Shown here piece by piece: positions 30,312 through 39,929 of a stretch of DNA of 64,000 nucleotides. Each line of letters opens with the position of its first letter. The first letter of the stretch is position 1. The notes beneath the pieces are model-generated. The model saw only the letters and a program-made list of their open reading frames with translations, did not search any database and was not told the DNA's origin. The position numbers were made by a program, and so were the translations under genes. Source of the DNA: Phycisphaerales bacterium. GTDB lineage: Bacteria; Planctomycetota; Phycisphaerae; UBA1845; UTPLA1. The stretch lies in the NCBI GenBank assembly GCA_022360095.1, contig JAKSDK010001037.1:124001-188000 (forward strand), in the 5' to 3' direction.

Positions 30312-31289
30312 TTATTGGCGTCGCTGGATCACAAACTCCGCCGTTGTGATCAGGCTCGTTTTGGCGTCGTTGTCGGGCAGGTTGTTGAGGTGCATGATGG
30401 CGGACTGAACGTAGGATCTCGCCACGCCCATCGCTTCATCGAGATAACTTGAATCTCCGATCATCGCGCGAACTTGCTCAGTTTTTTGCGGATGACCGTT
30501 GGACAAGACCTCGGCGAGCTTCGTCCGATCGGATGTTGACGCCTCAGCCATGAATCGGATCAGCGGCAGGGTCAGGATTCCGAGGTCAGCGTCTCGCCCG
30601 ACGGTCTTGCCGGTTTCGCTTTCGGTGGCCGTCAGGTCGAGGAGATCGTCGACGATCTGAAAAGCCATGCCGATTTCCAGACCGTACGCAGCCAGGTGTT
30701 CGACGATTTCATCGTCGGCGCCGGATACCTTTGCGCCAAGTTCACAACAAAGGCTTGTCAACGAGGCCGTCTTTCGCCGAATGATCTCCAGATAATCCGA
30801 CTCTGTCAGTTCGAGATTGCCTCGATTCTCGATTTGCATCAACTCGCCTTCGCAGACCGTGTTGGTCGCCGCAGCAATGCGACGCGACGCATGGGTTGAT
30901 CCAAGACTACTGCACAAATGGTAAGCGTGAGAAATCAGGTAATCGCCGAGAAGGACTGCACCCTCGTTGCCGATCAAACGGTTGATTGTTTCCTGACGGC
31001 GTCGGACATCGGCATTATCGAGCACATCATCGTGTACCAGGGTGGCCATGTGAACCATTTCGACCACGGCGGCCAGGACGACGTGGTCATGGCAAAGTTC
31101 GCCGGTCAACCGGCCGGCCATGAGCAGCAGCTTCGGCCTCAACAGCTTGCCACGATATCTTCGGACCTGTGCGGTCAACCGGTTTACAAATGGTAAATCG
31201 GAGCGCAATTCCCGGTCGAAGCATTCGAGAACTTGTTCGAGGGATGAAGCGATTGGGGTATTGAGATCAACGACGGTTTCCATCTTCAT
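30312..31289 (-). CDS. Long-chain polyprenyl diphosphate synthase
   Basis: The 325-residue protein is a trans-isoprenyl synthase that extends farnesyl diphosphate with IPP. It shows the first Asp-rich motif HDDVLDNADVRR, YLISHAY, GELMQ, and the second motif DDLLDLT with GKTVGRD. The residues before the first motif (VHMATLVHDD) are small or aliphatic, consistent with a long (C30-C45) product for a quinone or carrier tail; exact length cannot be read. A quinone role would suit the complex I operon. Confidence 0.92.
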   Translation of the reverse strand: MKMETVVDLNTPIASSLEQVLECFDRELRSDLPFVNRLTAQVRRYRGKLLRPKLLLMAGRLTGELCHDHVVLAAVVEMVHMATLVHDDVLDNADVRRRQETINRLIGNEGAVLLGDYLISHAYHLCSSLGSTHASRRIAAATNTVCEGELMQIENRGNLELTESDYLEIIRRKTASLTSLCCELGAKVSGADDEIVEHLAAYGLEIGMAFQIVDDLLDLTATESETGKTVGRDADLGILTLPLIRFMAEASTSDRTKLAEVLSNGHPQKTEQVRAMIGDSSYLDEAMGVARSYVQSAIMHLNNLPDNDAKTSLITTAEFVIQRRQ

Positions 31290-31439
31290 TCGACCCTGCG
31301 TTGCCGCATTGTAGTAAGCTCATCGCGAACGTCACAACGGTCCGGATGCCGATTTCAGAACTTTTGAAACGAGCAAAGATGAGTCGTTTCGGGCCAGCGC
31401 CGGGGGGCGGTGATGACCACCTCGAGACGGCCCGGTTTG

Positions 31440-31946
31440 CTATCCGCCGCGCCGCCAGGTGCCGGAGCGACCGCCCGATTTCTCCTCCAAGCGAATCGAT
31501 CCGATAACGATCCCCCGGTCAACGGCCTTGCACATGTCGTAGATCGTCAGAGCGGCGACGCTGGCAGCCGTCATCGCCTCCATTTCGACGCCGGTTCGGG
31601 CCTGGACGGTGGTCGAGGCCGTGATCAGGATTCGGTCAGGGGGTTGGGCTTCGAGTCGAACCTCCACGGCCTCGAGCGGCAGAGGATGACAGAGCGGGAT
31701 CAGGTCCGAGGCTCTTTTCGCCGCCTGAATTCCGGCGATCCTGGCGACTGAGAACACGTCACCTTTGGGTACCTTTTCGTCAAGGATCAAGGTGAGTGTT
31801 TCCGGGGCCATTCTCACTTCGGCCGAAGCCACGGCCCGCCGTGGTGAGACGGGCTTGGCAGAGACGTCCACCATTCGAGCGGCGCCGCTCTCATCCAAGT
31901 GGGTAAGCTTGTCCGTGCCGGTCTTGCGTTTCTTCGTTTTTGCCAT
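31440..31946 (-). CDS. moaC: Cyclic pyranopterin monophosphate synthase (molybdenum cofactor)
   Basis: MoaC converts the 3',8-cyclo-GTP product of MoaA to cPMP. The 168-residue protein has [19 protein letters not shown], the catalytic [18 protein letters not shown] region, [11 protein letters not shown] and [27 protein letters not shown]. All conserved residues are visible. A Lys-rich N-terminal stub precedes the domain. It starts 12 bp after the exported methyltransferase gene; moaA and other mo genes are not in the window. Confidence 0.95.
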   Translation of the reverse strand: MAKTKKRKTGTDKLTHLDESGAARMVDVSAKPVSPRRAVASAEVRMAPETLTLILDEKVPKGDVFSVARIAGIQAAKRASDLIPLCHPLPLEAVEVRLEAQPPDRILITASTTVQARTGVEMEAMTAASVAALTIYDMCKAVDRGIVIGSIRLEEKSGGRSGTWRRGG

Positions 31947-31958
31947 CACTGAGTGCGT

Positions 31959-32999
31959 TCATCTGGTGGGGCGCTCGACCAGTGTGTACTGCGCGAACAA
32001 ATCCTTTTCCAGGTCCATCGCCTGCTTCCCACGGTCCCAGCCCAGGGCATGGGCCATTTTTCGAACGGCGTCCGAATCGTCACGATCGAAGACGATGATC
32101 CGAAATCCTACCGACTCCCACAGGGATGTTGGAAATGGACAGCGTCCATCTGACCAGGGTTTGTAGGGTTTGCCCGGCGGGCTCGGGGCAGGGCTGATGT
32201 TGTAGATCATGACCTTTCCGCCCGGTGCCAAGGCGGCGTAAAGTGCCTTGACAAAATCGCTGTCCTCCACCCCCAGTTGAATCAACATGCGTTTGTCCAC
32301 CGGTTGGGCGGGATGGAGATAGCCGTTCTTGAGGGTGTTCTTCGAGATGATCAGGTCGAAACCGCCCTTGACGGCCTCTTTTGCATCGCGTTCTGCGGGC
32401 CAGCGTCCATGGACCAGAGTGATTCGACCGTCGCGGCCTTCCGGGTTTTTCACAACTCCCTGATCGCTCGGCTCGCTGTAAAGTTCGCGAAGAAACGGGT
32501 CAACGTCCACGCCGACGACATCCGCACCGAGGTTTGCCATCAGGCGAAGCTGGCCGACCGTGCCATACCCGAAGTCCAGAACTCGTTTGCCCGACAGACT
32601 TTTCAGGCCGCTTTCTCCAATCAGATCAAGGGGTCGCGCAAATGCGAGGGGTGTGCCGTACTTCGTCGTGTAATAGACGGACTCACCGATCTCAACCGGA
32701 ACCAGGGCGTTCCGCTGCTCCTTGCTCAGTCGGCCCATGCCGCTCTTGGAATAGTATTTTCTGGTGGTCGGGTCTCGATACAGTGTGCGTGGGGCAATTT
32801 TGGGCAGCCGAGGCGTAGCGCCCAAGAACGTCTTCGCGAGATCGGATCTCAACAGCGGGCGGACGGCCTCCGCTTCCTGATGGAGGAGAGCGACGCCGAC
32901 CAGGGGAGACGGCTGCGTGGTGGTCTGTGACGTTGAATCATCTGCATAGGCTGTGACCGTAGCTCCGACCCACACGGCAAAAAGGGCGACGATCTTCAT
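31959..32999 (-). CDS. Methyltransferase-fold protein with signal peptide
   Basis: The 346-residue protein starts with a signal peptide (MKIVALFAVWVGATVTAYA|DD). About residues 135-330 resemble a class I SAM methyltransferase: KRVLDFGYGTVGQLRLMANLG is motif I, GVDVDP motif II, FDLIISKNTLKN motif IV. An N-terminal ~110-residue region has unknown type. Export would put it where SAM is not thought to be available, so either the signal is a membrane anchor facing otherwise or the domain has another role. It precedes moaC. Confidence 0.72.
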   Translation of the reverse strand: MKIVALFAVWVGATVTAYADDSTSQTTTQPSPLVGVALLHQEAEAVRPLLRSDLAKTFLGATPRLPKIAPRTLYRDPTTRKYYSKSGMGRLSKEQRNALVPVEIGESVYYTTKYGTPLAFARPLDLIGESGLKSLSGKRVLDFGYGTVGQLRLMANLGADVVGVDVDPFLRELYSEPSDQGVVKNPEGRDGRITLVHGRWPAERDAKEAVKGGFDLIISKNTLKNGYLHPAQPVDKRMLIQLGVEDSDFVKALYAALAPGGKVMIYNISPAPSPPGKPYKPWSDGRCPFPTSLWESVGFRIIVFDRDDSDAVRKMAHALGWDRGKQAMDLEKDLFAQYTLVERPTR

Positions 33000-33146
33000 G
33001 CATTAAGCCTCCGATACGACAGCATCGCTCAGGTTGTGCTCAGCTGATTGTAACTGCATTCAGCTTGGGGTGGTATGCGTGGCGCTTTTCGTTCACAAAC
33101 TTGTATGTTGCTTGGTGGGGCGTTGGCGTTTATCGCATCTTCAGAT

Positions 33147-33170
33147 CCCAGGCAGGCTTGCCCGGGCTTT
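33147..33170. repeat. GC-rich hairpin repeat downstream of pilT
   Basis: CCCAGGCAGGCTTGCCCGGG followed by CTTT is an imperfect inverted repeat closely matching the element at 47011 in reverse orientation. The remainder of the 33000-33192 spacer shows nothing else. Confidence 0.4.
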
Positions 33171-33192
33171 CATTGGACAGCGAGAATCGATA

Positions 33193-34269
33193 TTAGCCGC
33201 CGTGGCCGAATTCGGACGGATCTTTGGCGTGGGCACGAGCGGTTTCGAGTGTGATGCGGCCCTCGTTAAACAGACGCCTCAGGTCGATGTCGAGGCTGAA
33301 CATGCCGTCCTGGCGGCCGCTTTGGATGGCGGAGTCGAGGGATTCGATTTTGCCCGTGCGGATGGCATGGCGGACGGCGTAGTTGGTGTACATGGACTCC
33401 AAGGCGAGGGTTCGGCGGCCGCCGTGTGTGCTGGCCAGTAGATGTTGAGTCAGGACGAAGCGCGTGCTTAATGACAATTGGGTACGGATGTCGTCGTGGC
33501 GATCGGACGGAAAGAGGTCGATCAGGCGCGTGATCGCTCCTTTGGCATCCGACGTATGCATGGTGGCAAAGATCAGGTGGCCGGTTTCGGCGGCCGAAAG
33601 GGCAAGTTGGGCGGTCTCACGGTCGCGAATCTCACCGACAAGAAGCACGTCCGGGTCCTGACGAAGTCCGTAACGAAGTCCTTCATAAAATGACGATACA
33701 TCGACGCCGACTTCGCGCTGGGTCACGATGCTGTTTCCGACGGCGGGATAAATGTATTCGATGGGTTCCTCGATCGTGATGATGCGCCGGCCTCCGGCGG
33801 AGTTGAGCATTTGGATCAGAGCGGCGAGACTGGTGGTCTTGCCGCTTCCGGTGATGCCGGTGACGAGGATCAGCCCGTTTTTTTGTGAGATCACACGAAC
33901 GCCCAGGTCGGACGGAAAGCCGAGTTCGGGCAGCGTCGGGATGATGTCAGGAATCGAGCGGAAACAGGCACCACTTTTGCCTCGGGCTGAAAACACGTTT
34001 GCACGAAATCGCTTGAGGCCGTTTTCCGTAACCAACTGAATTGCGAAATCACAATCCGTGGCCTCGTCGAGTTTTTCCTGAACCTCCGGTGGCGCGATCC
34101 CTTTGATTCCACCACGGGTTTCGTCTTCGCCCAGCAAGTTGTCCGCTGCAACGGACAGCTCTCCGTGGATGCGATACATGGGTTGGTAACCGGAGACGAA
34201 ATGCAGGTCCGAGGCTTCGGCGTCGGCCATGTTGGCGAGCAGGTCATGAAGTTGTTTGTCAGACGCCAT
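33193..34269 (-). CDS. pilT: Type IV pilus retraction ATPase
   Basis: PilT powers pilus retraction and twitching. The 358-residue protein has the N-terminal PAS-like domain, the Walker A GITGSGKTTS, the Asp box IITIEEPIEY, Walker B DVLLVGEIRDRETA, and the His box AAETGHLIFATMHTSDA. These place it in the PilT/PilU clade rather than PilB. The C-terminus is slightly short of the AIRTGK region's usual tail but intact. The divergent neighbours are two pseudopilin-like proteins. Confidence 0.93.
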   Translation of the reverse strand: MASDKQLHDLLANMADAEASDLHFVSGYQPMYRIHGELSVAADNLLGEDETRGGIKGIAPPEVQEKLDEATDCDFAIQLVTENGLKRFRANVFSARGKSGACFRSIPDIIPTLPELGFPSDLGVRVISQKNGLILVTGITGSGKTTSLAALIQMLNSAGGRRIITIEEPIEYIYPAVGNSIVTQREVGVDVSSFYEGLRYGLRQDPDVLLVGEIRDRETAQLALSAAETGHLIFATMHTSDAKGAITRLIDLFPSDRHDDIRTQLSLSTRFVLTQHLLASTHGGRRTLALESMYTNYAVRHAIRTGKIESLDSAIQSGRQDGMFSLDIDLRRLFNEGRITLETARAHAKDPSEFGHGG

Positions 34270-34408
34270 GTCGAACCCTCATTCGTATGTCCTTCTTACA
34301 TTTGATTCCTATGATACCGTACATTGCCGGGCAAGTTGCAATTGAGGATTGCGCCGGGCTATGATGGCACGGCCTGCTGGGTTCGGGATGGATAACGGGA
34401 GCAGATCC

Positions 34409-35215
34409 ATGGCGATGACGATTCAATGCCCTTCATGTCACCAGATGATTTCCGTGGAGGTTCCGGCAGGGACGCAGGTGCAGTGTCCGCTTTGCAATCA
34501 GGTTGTGACGGTGCCCGGTACGGGGATGCCGGCAGTCGAAATGCCGACGACCATGCAGTATTCACCTCGTCCCCAGCACCAACCTGAACAGGGTACAGCG
34601 GTGGGTGCGTTGGTCTGCGGAATCCTGGGATTGGTGGCGTGTCCGCTGGTCGGCATCGCCGGCATCATCATGGGTGCAAGGGCGTTGAAGAAAATCAGGA
34701 GCGACCCGGCCAGGTACGGCGGCCGTGGCCTCGCGCACGCTGGAATCTGGACCGGCGTGGCGAGCATTGCGTGGATGGTCATTCTGGTTCCATTAATAAT
34801 TGGCATTTCCCTGCCGGCGTTTACGCAGGCTCGTGGCATGGCCGAACAGATGGCCTGCATGGCCAACCTGCAGATCATCGGTTCGTCCCTGCAAATCTAC
34901 GCTTCCAGTGACGGCAACAAGGCGTTTCCTGACGATATCAACAAGTTGATCGCGAGCGGTGAAATTGCGGCACAACAGTTGGTATGCCCTTCGGATAACT
35001 TGAGGCAGAATTCATATTACTACGTTCCCGGGTACACGCTCGAATCCGATCACGCTCAGATCCTCATGTATGAAGATCCAGCCATACATAGCGGCGGCGG
35101 CCACATCCTTTATGTCGACGGCCAAGTTCATTTCGTGAATTCACCCAAATTTCAGGAACAGATTGATGCCGTTACACTGCCGGACGGGACGCCTTATGCA
35201 CCTCACAAGAATTGA
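34409..35215 (+). CDS. Zinc ribbon-membrane-pseudopilin-like fusion protein, copy 1
   Basis: The ATG at 34409 (GGGAG 6 bp upstream) gives 268 residues. Order: zinc ribbon CPSC-Q...VQCPLC (about 6-30), proline/glutamine linker, two hydrophobic helices with a DUF4190-like GILGLVACPLVG and GGRGLAHAGIWTG, a pseudopilin-like helix with its small-residue pattern ISLPAFTQARGMAEQMACMANLQIIGS split around it, and a C-terminal domain ending GGGHILYVDGQVHFV, similar to H-X9-DG major-pilin-like tails of Planctomycetes. It is divergent from pilT. Function unknown, perhaps surface or secretion. Confidence 0.78.
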   Translation: MAMTIQCPSCHQMISVEVPAGTQVQCPLCNQVVTVPGTGMPAVEMPTTMQYSPRPQHQPEQGTAVGALVCGILGLVACPLVGIAGIIMGARALKKIRSDPARYGGRGLAHAGIWTGVASIAWMVILVPLIIGISLPAFTQARGMAEQMACMANLQIIGSSLQIYASSDGNKAFPDDINKLIASGEIAAQQLVCPSDNLRQNSYYYVPGYTLESDHAQILMYEDPAIHSGGGHILYVDGQVHFVNSPKFQEQIDAVTLPDGTPYAPHKN

Positions 35216-35251
35216 TGACGTCGTTTTAGTGTAAGCATGGAGAGAAGTTCT

Positions 35252-36058
35252 GTGACGTTTGGCTGCCCGTCCTGCCGGCAGATGATTTCCGCGGCAGTTC
35301 CGTCGGGGACGCAGGTGCAGTGTCCGCTTTGTCATCAACGCGTCATCGTGCCCGAGGTGAGTCCGTCATCGCCCGAACCCGTCAGGGCTCCGGTGATGAT
35401 GCAGTATTCACAGCACGTTGACCAACCCCAGCATCATGGCATGCCGGTGGCCGCGCTCATCTTCGGAATTCTGGGTCTTGTGGCCTGTCCGCTGCTCGGC
35501 GTTCCCGGCCTCCTTCTGGGATGGTTGTCGCTGAACCGAATCAAACGCGACCCCATTCGATACGGCGGTCGTGGCATGGCCATCGCCAGTCTCTGCACGG
35601 GCGGCGTGAGCCTTGTTTTTCTTTTTCTTGCGGCCATTTACATTTATCCAATCTTCAAAACCGGAATTCGTGAGCATCAGGAGTTTGAGAACCGAGAGGA
35701 TTGTGAACTCCATGTTCGATCAATCGCTGATGCACTGTTCTATTATGCTCAACGCGGAGGCAAGTTCCCGCCGGATCTGGATGTGCTCATTGATCAGGGA
35801 GAGCTGACGCAGGCCAACCTCAACTGCCCGTCGGACGCTCCGGACTCGATCTCCTATTACTATGTGCCGGGCTACGAATTACTTTCCGATCCCGAGCAGA
35901 TCATTTTGTACGAAAATCCGCTCATCCATGGCGGTGACGGTGGACACATCCTGACCGTGGGCAACACAATCAGTTTCGTCGAATCGCCGGAGTTCGAGGA
36001 GCGCATCGGAGCGATCACGCTGCCGGACGGAATGCCATTTGCACCGCATGAGGATTGA
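35252..36058 (+). CDS. Zinc ribbon-membrane-pseudopilin-like fusion protein, copy 2
   Basis: The best start is GTG 35252: GGAGAGAAG lies just before it and the protein then aligns with copy 1 from the first residue (MTFGCPSCRQMIS); an ATG at 35237 is the alternative. The same order is seen: ribbon CPSC/CPLC, linker, two-helix DUF4190-like part, hydrophobic helix, C-terminal domain with CPSD..SYYYVPGYEL and HGGDGGHIL. DNA identity is highest over the ribbon (a 26-bp exact match), pointing to tandem duplication with divergence elsewhere. Confidence 0.78.
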   Translation: MTFGCPSCRQMISAAVPSGTQVQCPLCHQRVIVPEVSPSSPEPVRAPVMMQYSQHVDQPQHHGMPVAALIFGILGLVACPLLGVPGLLLGWLSLNRIKRDPIRYGGRGMAIASLCTGGVSLVFLFLAAIYIYPIFKTGIREHQEFENREDCELHVRSIADALFYYAQRGGKFPPDLDVLIDQGELTQANLNCPSDAPDSISYYYVPGYELLSDPEQIILYENPLIHGGDGGHILTVGNTISFVESPEFEERIGAITLPDGMPFAPHED

Positions 36059-36135
36059 TCAGACGCGAGTCCGCCGGAAGCGCCGGGTGCTCCAATCCGT
36101 CAGCCCTTCGCGTTGGCGCTTTGGCTCGAGAACGA

Positions 36136-36573
36136 TCAAGTCTTGACGGGCTGAGCGAGATTAGAATGCATTTTCTCAAGCGCAGTGAGATAGGCTTGAT
36201 AATTTGCCAGGTTACGGGCAATCAAAGCGTCCGATGCTGAGTGGCCTGTTGCGCCGACGGATTCATAGATGCCGATCAGCTGACGGACACTATCGATGAC
36301 GGCAGGCATAATATAATCGAGCTTGATGTAGTGCAGGCCTGAGGTTTCGGTGGAATAACGCGGTGTCATCGGCGCGCCGCGAAGGCTCGTAATCATCTCG
36401 ATCAGGTCGCGCTCATGCGCCTCGACGTCCGCCAGCATCCTTTTGATCAGGGCACGGTCATCGGCGGCAGGCCAGGAGACGAACGGGTCCGCCTCTCCAA
36501 GTCGTGGGATCAGACTTTCGTATTCTGCGCCGAGTAGTTTGTTTAGTGCATGGATGGCAATCTGGTCGGACAT
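36136..36573 (-). CDS. Small helical protein at the end of the nuo operon (ferritin-like?)
   Basis: From ATG 36573 the protein has 145 residues and looks all-helical, with Glu/His/Asp placed as in a four-helix bundle: AEYESLIPRLGEAD, ADVEAHERDLIEMI, TSGLHYIKLDYIMPAVID, IARNLANYQAYLTALEKMHS. This is reminiscent of ferritin-like bundles but lacks an unmistakable ExxH pair, so the assignment is weak. It follows nuoN by 17 bp and is probably in the same transcript. Confidence 0.6.
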   Translation of the reverse strand: MSDQIAIHALNKLLGAEYESLIPRLGEADPFVSWPAADDRALIKRMLADVEAHERDLIEMITSLRGAPMTPRYSTETSGLHYIKLDYIMPAVIDSVRQLIGIYESVGATGHSASDALIARNLANYQAYLTALEKMHSNLAQPVKT

Positions 36574-36590
36574 TGGGCTAACTCTCAACT

Positions 36591-38279
36591 TTACTCGAAC
36601 TCCGAGCCTCCGTCCGGACTGAATTCCGCGATTTTTTCTTCGGAGCCGTCATTGTCCAGTTGATCGTTTGCGGTTGGCTCTTGGTTCACGGGCCGGACGA
36701 TCGCATAGAGACCGCGAGACCTGTTGTCCGAGAAGTCCTTCAGCCAACCGGCGGACAGTGTGCCGGTCAAAAGAACCAGAATTGCGCAAACCGTCACGGC
36801 GGCTTGACCCGAAATCGGAGCATGAACCGTGGGTTGACCGTCGTCGGTAAAGATCATGGCCCTGGCGATTCGGGCGTAGTAGTAGAGGCTGATCAGGGTG
36901 TTGAACACGGCAACCAGAATCAACCAGACCACGTTTCCTTCCCAGAGGGCATAGAGGAGCCACCACTTGGCGAAGAAGCCGCCCATCGGCGGCAGTCCGA
37001 CCAAGCTGAACAGAAAGACGACCATCGCGATGGTAAGCGGAAGGCTGCGTCGCGCCAGGCCGTTGAAGGCATCGATGGTTTCCTTTCCGGTGGACCAGTA
37101 GACGAGGGCGATCACACCGAAGGCGCCGAGGTTCATCATTAAATAGACGGTGATGTAGAAAACCAGCGCACTGAACGACGGGTGGGCGGGCATGTCGGTC
37201 TGGCCGAACTCGGGGTGCCAAATGATCGCGACGGCCATCAGCATGTATCCGGCGTGGGCGATTGAACTGAAGGCCAGCAGGCGTTTCAGATTGGTCTGAC
37301 GGAATGCCGAGATATTGCCCCAGGTGCAGGTGATCGCCGCCATGACGGCGATCGCCAGAGACACGTATTCCAATGTGTCGGGAGATGACAGATTACAGGT
37401 GAGCACGGCAATGACGCGGAGCATCAGCCCCAGTCCGGCCGCCTTGCTGGCCACGCTGAGCCAGGTCGTGATCTCGATGGATGCCCCTTCGAAGACGTCC
37501 GGGCACCAGAAGTGAAACGGCACAGCGGAGACCTTGAACGCGATGCCCGACATGAAGGCGACAAGCGACACGCCCATCAGGACGGTTGGCCCTGATTGGC
37601 CGGTCTCTGCGGCGATCTGGCGACCGATCGCGGCGAGATCAAGGGTGTGGTATTGACCGTAAAGAAGCGAGGCGCCGTAGATCATGATCGCGCTGGTGAT
37701 GGCGCCGAACAATACGTATTTCAATGAGGCCTCTGCGGCGAGGTTGTGCTTCTTGCGGAAGGCCGTGATGCCATACGAAGGGAGTGAAGCCATCTCGACG
37801 GCGAGGATGATCATCAGCAGGTTGGTGGTGCTCACCATGAGGGACATGCCGAAGGCACTGCCGACGAACAGGACGAAGAATTCGGTGGAGTCCTGCTTGC
37901 GCGTCAGGTGTTCCGGAAGGCCGGCATTCTGGCCGAGCCACCACATTCCGGTGACCAGCACCATGAACACGCTGATGAGAAAGATGAAACAATAACTAAA
38001 CTGATCGGCGACGAGCATGGGGGCGGCGGGGGCCGACGGCGTCATGCCGGCCCAGTTGGTGAAGCCGGCCTGACTGAAGCCCCGGTAGGCCAGCCATGCG
38101 GTCAGCAGACCGCCGAACGTCGCGATACCGGCGGAGACGCGCCAATTACGGCCGACCGCGAGTGCGCCCAGAAGCACGGCCACCACGGTTGCGACCAATG
38201 CCCACAAGGGGCCGAGGTAAGCCAGCTCATCGCCGCCTGGCATCCAGATCGGGTTGGTTGTTGTGGTCGAGGCCAACAT
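36591..38279 (-). CDS. nuoN: NADH-quinone oxidoreductase subunit N
   Basis: NuoN is one of the three antiporter-like membrane subunits of complex I. The 562-residue protein has about 14 helices and keeps the conserved helix motif VEMASLPSYGITAFRK with the Glu of TM5, KVSAVPFHFWCPDVFEGA, SSIAHAGYMLMAV and FSLVGLPPMGGFFAKW. Length and order are normal apart from a charged C-terminal tail of ~45 residues. It starts 8 bp after nuoM. Confidence 0.96.
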   Translation of the reverse strand: MLASTTTTNPIWMPGGDELAYLGPLWALVATVVAVLLGALAVGRNWRVSAGIATFGGLLTAWLAYRGFSQAGFTNWAGMTPSAPAAPMLVADQFSYCFIFLISVFMVLVTGMWWLGQNAGLPEHLTRKQDSTEFFVLFVGSAFGMSLMVSTTNLLMIILAVEMASLPSYGITAFRKKHNLAAEASLKYVLFGAITSAIMIYGASLLYGQYHTLDLAAIGRQIAAETGQSGPTVLMGVSLVAFMSGIAFKVSAVPFHFWCPDVFEGASIEITTWLSVASKAAGLGLMLRVIAVLTCNLSSPDTLEYVSLAIAVMAAITCTWGNISAFRQTNLKRLLAFSSIAHAGYMLMAVAIIWHPEFGQTDMPAHPSFSALVFYITVYLMMNLGAFGVIALVYWSTGKETIDAFNGLARRSLPLTIAMVVFLFSLVGLPPMGGFFAKWWLLYALWEGNVVWLILVAVFNTLISLYYYARIARAMIFTDDGQPTVHAPISGQAAVTVCAILVLLTGTLSAGWLKDFSDNRSRGLYAIVRPVNQEPTANDQLDNDGSEEKIAEFSPDGGSEFE

Positions 38280-38287
38280 GCGGCGGC

Positions 38288-39910
38288 TTAACCTCCAAAC
38301 GCAAACGATGAAACGCTGCTGAGGCTGGCCGTCATGGTCGCCAGAACGTCGTCAATCGTTCCGTTCATCAAATCAAAAGTGTATTTCGGCAGAATGCCCA
38401 TGAAAATCGCCAGCACGGCCATGGGAAACAGGATCGCCGTTTCACGGGCGGTGGCGTCGGGGAAATCGGCGTATTTTTCGCGGAGTTTGCCGAGATACAC
38501 CCGTTGAATCATCCAAAGGATATAGGCCGCGGTGAGGATGACGCCAAAGGCGGCGAGGACGGCCATCGGCTTCGCCCAGGTGAATTCCGCATGGACGCTG
38601 CCGGCGTTGAACGTGCCGAGCAAGACCCAGACTTCGCCGATGAAACCGCAGAGACTGGGCAGGCCGAGAGAGGCGAAGAAGCCAAGCGTGGCCATCGAGC
38701 CGTACCGCGGCATGGCGAGCCAGAGGCCGCCGAAGTCGTTGATGTTTCGATGATGCGCACGGTCATAAATCACGCCGACCAAAAAGAAGCACATCGGGCT
38801 GGAAATGCCGTGGGCCAGCACCTGGAACATCGCGCCCTGAAAACCGACGTCGGTCATCACGGCACAGCCGAGGACGACATAGCCCATGTGACTGATCGAG
38901 CTGTAAGCGACGAGCCGTTTGAAATCGGTTTGCGCCAGGCAGCAAAACGCGCCATAGAGAATGTTGATGACGCCGAGCACGGCGAGGAAATAAGCCAGAT
39001 CTCTCGCCGCTTCGGGGAAAATGGGGTAGCACACACGGAAGAACCCGTAGGCCCCGAGCTTCAAGAGGATGCCGGCCAGGATCATCGATATCGGTGTCGG
39101 TGCTTCAACGTGCGCGTCGGGCAACCACGTGTGGAACGGGAAGACCGGGACTTTGATCATGAATCCGATGAACAAGAAGATGAACATCACATGGCCGAAC
39201 TTCCAGCCTTCCCAAAGGAAGGTCTTGTTCGGATCGTTGAAGACCGATTGAAGTCGGCCGTCCGTGGCGTATTCGATCAGGCTGAACGTGCCTGCGCCGC
39301 CTAGGACGTCGGCACTGGTGAAATACATTGCGAGCAGGGCCACGAGCATCAGCACCGAGCCGGCCAGCGTGTAGAGGAAGAATTTGATGGCGGCGTATTC
39401 CTTCCGGGGTCCGCCCCAGACGCCGATGAGGAAGTACATCGGCAGCAGCATGACCTCCCAGAAGATGTAGAACAGAAAGAAATCGAGCGCCGCAAAGGTG
39501 CCTAGGACACCGGTTTCCAGAAGGAGGAACAGAGAGAAATAGCCTTTGGGGCCGCGATTGACTTTCCATTCCTCGAAATTCCAGCTTGCCCAGGCGGCGA
39601 GAAAGGTGACCAGTGTCGTGAGGATGATCAGGGGGAAACTGATGCCGTCCAGGCCGACGTGCCAGTTGATGTTGAAACCGCCGACGTGAATCCACTCCAC
39701 TTTGGATTCAAATTGCATGTTTTCCCCGTAACCGCCTTCGTGGTAGGAGCCGTTCAGGAAGGGGCCGAAAAGGAGGCATGATGCGAGAAATACCAGGAAC
39801 GTGGTCGCCAACGTGATCGACCGCGCCTGTTTGGCCGGAGCGAACAGGACGACGATCGCTCCGATCATGGGAATGAAGATGATCCAGTTGAGAAGACCCG
39901 AAGTTTCCAC
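38288..39910 (-). CDS. nuoM: NADH-quinone oxidoreductase subunit M
   Basis: NuoM is the second antiporter-like subunit. The 540-residue protein has about 14 helices with the conserved EVMLLPMYFLIGVWGG, KVPVFPFHTWLPDAHVEAPT, LKLGAYGFFR, DFKRLVAYSSISHMGYVVLG and SLGLPSLCGFIGE motifs, including the TM5 Glu and TM7 Lys of the proton path. It begins 19 bp after nuoL and ends 8 bp before nuoN. Confidence 0.97.
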   Translation of the reverse strand: METSGLLNWIIFIPMIGAIVVLFAPAKQARSITLATTFLVFLASCLLFGPFLNGSYHEGGYGENMQFESKVEWIHVGGFNINWHVGLDGISFPLIILTTLVTFLAAWASWNFEEWKVNRGPKGYFSLFLLLETGVLGTFAALDFFLFYIFWEVMLLPMYFLIGVWGGPRKEYAAIKFFLYTLAGSVLMLVALLAMYFTSADVLGGAGTFSLIEYATDGRLQSVFNDPNKTFLWEGWKFGHVMFIFLFIGFMIKVPVFPFHTWLPDAHVEAPTPISMILAGILLKLGAYGFFRVCYPIFPEAARDLAYFLAVLGVINILYGAFCCLAQTDFKRLVAYSSISHMGYVVLGCAVMTDVGFQGAMFQVLAHGISSPMCFFLVGVIYDRAHHRNINDFGGLWLAMPRYGSMATLGFFASLGLPSLCGFIGEVWVLLGTFNAGSVHAEFTWAKPMAVLAAFGVILTAAYILWMIQRVYLGKLREKYADFPDATARETAILFPMAVLAIFMGILPKYTFDLMNGTIDDVLATMTASLSSVSSFAFGG

Positions 39911-39929
39911 TGTCAGACTCCCGCAAGTA

